Origin: Emcibacter sp.
GTDB taxonomy: Bacteria; Pseudomonadota; Alphaproteobacteria; Sphingomonadales; Emcibacteraceae
DNA length: 16,248 bases
Direction of reading: 5' to 3'
Assembly: GCA_023142175.1 (NCBI GenBank)
Contig: JAGLJX010000201.1
Coordinates: forward strand, 1 to 16,248
The notes under the pieces were generated by a model. That model was not told where the DNA came from. It worked only from the letters and a program-made list of their open reading frames with translations, and ran no database searches. This document shows positions 14,758 through 16,248 of this stretch, in pieces. Numbering within the stretch: position 1 is the stretch's first letter; the number at the start of each line of letters is the position of its first letter. The position numbers were made by a program, and so were the translations under genes.

Positions 14758-15465
14758 ATGAAATTTGAACATAAACTTATCCGTGGCACGCTGATTAAAC
14801 GCTATAAACGCTTTTTAGCAGACATTCTGCTCGATAGCGGGGAAACCGTTACGGCGCATTGCGCTAATTCCGGCTCTATGATGGGGCTAAAGGACGAAGG
14901 CAATATTGTCTGGCTCTCGCCCCAGACCAACCCCAAAGCAAAGCTCCGGTTTAAATGGGAACTGGTGGAAGTGGACGATTGCCTTGTTGGCATTAACACA
15001 TCCCACCCCAACCGGATTGTTCAGGATGCCATAACAGATGGCTCTATCACGGAACTGGAAGGCTATGAAAATCTGCGGCGGGAAATGAAATATGGCCAAA
15101 ACAGCCGCATAGATATTTTTCTGTCGGGTTCTACGCTGGGCGATGCAGATTGTTACGTTGAGGTCAAAAGCGTCACCCTGTCACGTCAGAAGGGCATCGC
15201 GGAATTCCCTGATTCTATCACAACGCGGGGAACCAAACATCTGAAAGAGCTTTCCCAGATGGTCGCGGACGGTCATCGGGCCATTATGGTCTATCTTATG
15301 CAACGGGATGACTGTTCAGAATTCAGGATAGCCGCAGATATTGACCCCACCTATGCTGCGGCTCTTGAACGTGCGCTTTACGATGGTGTCGAAGCTGTTT
15401 GTTACTGTTGTAATTTAACCAGCAAAGAGATTATAGTAGGGCAGAGAATTCCAATTCGCCTATAA
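14758..15465 (+). CDS. sfsA: SfsA family protein (sugar fermentation stimulation protein homologue)
   Basis: Full-length 235-residue SfsA protein. The N-terminal OB-like part begins with the typical LIRGTLIKRYKRFLADILL (7-25), then HCANSGSMMGL (34-44). The C-terminal part has RIDIFLSG (117-124) and YVEVKSVTL (133-141). Asp119, Glu135 and Lys137 form the PD-(D/E)XK nuclease-like arrangement seen in the family, followed by FPDSITTRGTKHLKEL. The Escherichia coli protein binds DNA and affects maltose metabolism; the molecular role remains unclear. It precedes map by 10 bp on the same strand, a common pairing in alphaproteobacteria, and is probably co-transcribed with it. There is no Shine-Dalgarno sequence upstream. 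Confidence 0.95.
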   Translation: MKFEHKLIRGTLIKRYKRFLADILLDSGETVTAHCANSGSMMGLKDEGNIVWLSPQTNPKAKLRFKWELVEVDDCLVGINTSHPNRIVQDAITDGSITELEGYENLRREMKYGQNSRIDIFLSGSTLGDADCYVEVKSVTLSRQKGIAEFPDSITTRGTKHLKELSQMVADGHRAIMVYLMQRDDCSEFRIAADIDPTYAAALERALYDGVEAVCYCCNLTSKEIIVGQRIPIRL

Positions 15466-15475
15466 TGGACAAAGA

Positions 15476-16248
15476 ATGAAATATATCAAGGCAAGTGACG
15501 CAGAGGCTGACCGCAGCAACGCCATAAAGCTCTATACTCAGAAAGACATGGAGGGTATGCGCGTAGCTGGCAGACTTGCCGCAGAAACGCTGGATATGAT
15601 CACGGAGCACGTCCAGCCCGGCGTCACCACCGACAGGCTGGATCAGCTCTGTGCCGATTTTGTTGATGAGCGTGGGGCCATAAGTGCGCCCTTAAACTAT
15701 CGCGGCTTCCCAAAGTCTATCTGCACATCCATAAATCATGTGGTCTGCCACGGTATTCCCGGCCCTAAGAAGCTGAAAAAAGGTGATATCGTAAATATTG
15801 ATGTCACCGTAATCGTGGATGGCTGGTATGGGGACACCAGCCGGATGTTCTTCGCGGGGCCGCCTTCTATTAAATCCAAACGGCTGGTTGATATAACCTA
15901 TGAATGTTTAATGCGTGGCATTGCAGAGGTCAAACCCGGCGCCACAGTTGGCGACATTGGCCATGCCATTCAGACATACGCCGAAGCAGAGCGTTGCGGA
16001 GTGGTTGAGGTATTCTGCGGTCATGGTCTGGGCCGTGTTTTTCACGATGCCCCCAATATCATGCATTTTGGCAAGCCCGGTGAAGGACCAGAACTAAAAG
16101 AAGGTATGTTCTTTACCATTGAGCCCATGATCAACCTTGGCAGGCCGGATATAAAAGTATTGAGTGACGGCTGGACAGCCGTGACCCGTGACAAGTCACT
16201 ATCTGCCCAGTTTGAGCATAGTATGGCTGTTACAAAAGACGGCGTGGA
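15476..16248 (+). CDS. map: Type I methionine aminopeptidase, 3' end cut by window
   Basis: The open frame runs from ATG 15476 to the window edge (257 residues visible, almost the whole enzyme). It removes the initiator methionine from new proteins in the cytoplasm. The active-site His92 and all five metal ligands are visible: Asp109 (NIDVTV), Asp120 (GDTSRMF), His183 (CGHGLGR), Glu216 (FTIEPMI) and Glu247 (AQFEHSM). About 12 extra residues precede the first helix compared with the E. coli enzyme. An ATG at 15465 that overlaps the sfsA stop is out of frame and ends after four codons. The start is 10 bp after sfsA, so translation is probably coupled. Only the last few residues are missing. Confidence 0.96.
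   Translation, partial: MKYIKASDAEADRSNAIKLYTQKDMEGMRVAGRLAAETLDMITEHVQPGVTTDRLDQLCADFVDERGAISAPLNYRGFPKSICTSINHVVCHGIPGPKKLKKGDIVNIDVTVIVDGWYGDTSRMFFAGPPSIKSKRLVDITYECLMRGIAEVKPGATVGDIGHAIQTYAEAERCGVVEVFCGHGLGRVFHDAPNIMHFGKPGEGPELKEGMFFTIEPMINLGRPDIKVLSDGWTAVTRDKSLSAQFEHSMAVTKDGV

Noticed and set aside
1..16248. CRISPR arrays, prophage or integrase genes
   Set aside because: No regularly spaced repeats and no phage or recombinase-type proteins are visible on either strand.

Overview
The window is a chromosomal segment that looks like an alphaproteobacterium. The support for this is the conserved housekeeping block at the right end (tRNA-Leu, CinA-type protein, sfsA, map) and its moderate base composition; the taxon is an inference. 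Positions 1 to about 10.4 kb are visibly AT-rich. Positions from about 12.3 kb onward are clearly richer in G+C.

Region 1 (1-10446, all genes on +) is part of a Wzx/Wzy-type surface polysaccharide (capsule, exopolysaccharide or O-antigen) locus. In order it holds: the 3' part of an NAD-dependent sugar epimerase, a GT4 glycosyltransferase, a signal-less alkaline-phosphatase-superfamily enzyme, a polytopic membrane protein that fits a Wzy polymerase or GT-C enzyme, a polymerase-beta-fold nucleotidyltransferase-like protein, galE, a Wzz-type chain-length regulator, a second GT4 glycosyltransferase with a TTG start, a uridine-kinase-like P-loop kinase, a left-handed beta-helix acyltransferase, and a Wzx-like flippase. 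Spacing is tight, with several overlaps, so most of it is probably one transcript that starts upstream of the window. No priming glycosyltransferase, Wza or Wzc is present here.

Region 2 (10443-13671) contains a Wzi-family outer-membrane capsule assembly protein on the minus strand, which converges on the flippase gene with overlapping stop codons. A 328-bp divergent intergenic region with promoter-like elements separates it from manC on the plus strand. manC encodes a bifunctional GDP-mannose pyrophosphorylase/phosphomannose isomerase.

Region 3 (13672-16248) is housekeeping: tRNA-Leu(UAA) and a short CinA-type protein on minus, then sfsA and map (cut by the window edge) on plus.

Together, ManC and GalE would supply GDP-mannose and UDP-galactose-type donors. 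The glycosyltransferases assemble a repeat unit, the acyltransferase decorates it, Wzx flips it, the Wzy candidate polymerises it under Wzz control, and Wzi helps attach or organise polymer at the surface. The unusual part is a set of three soluble nucleotide/phosphate-type enzymes (phosphodiesterase-like, nucleotidyltransferase-like, uridine-kinase-like) spread through the same operon. They have no standard role in such loci and may supply an undescribed decoration or regulatory step.
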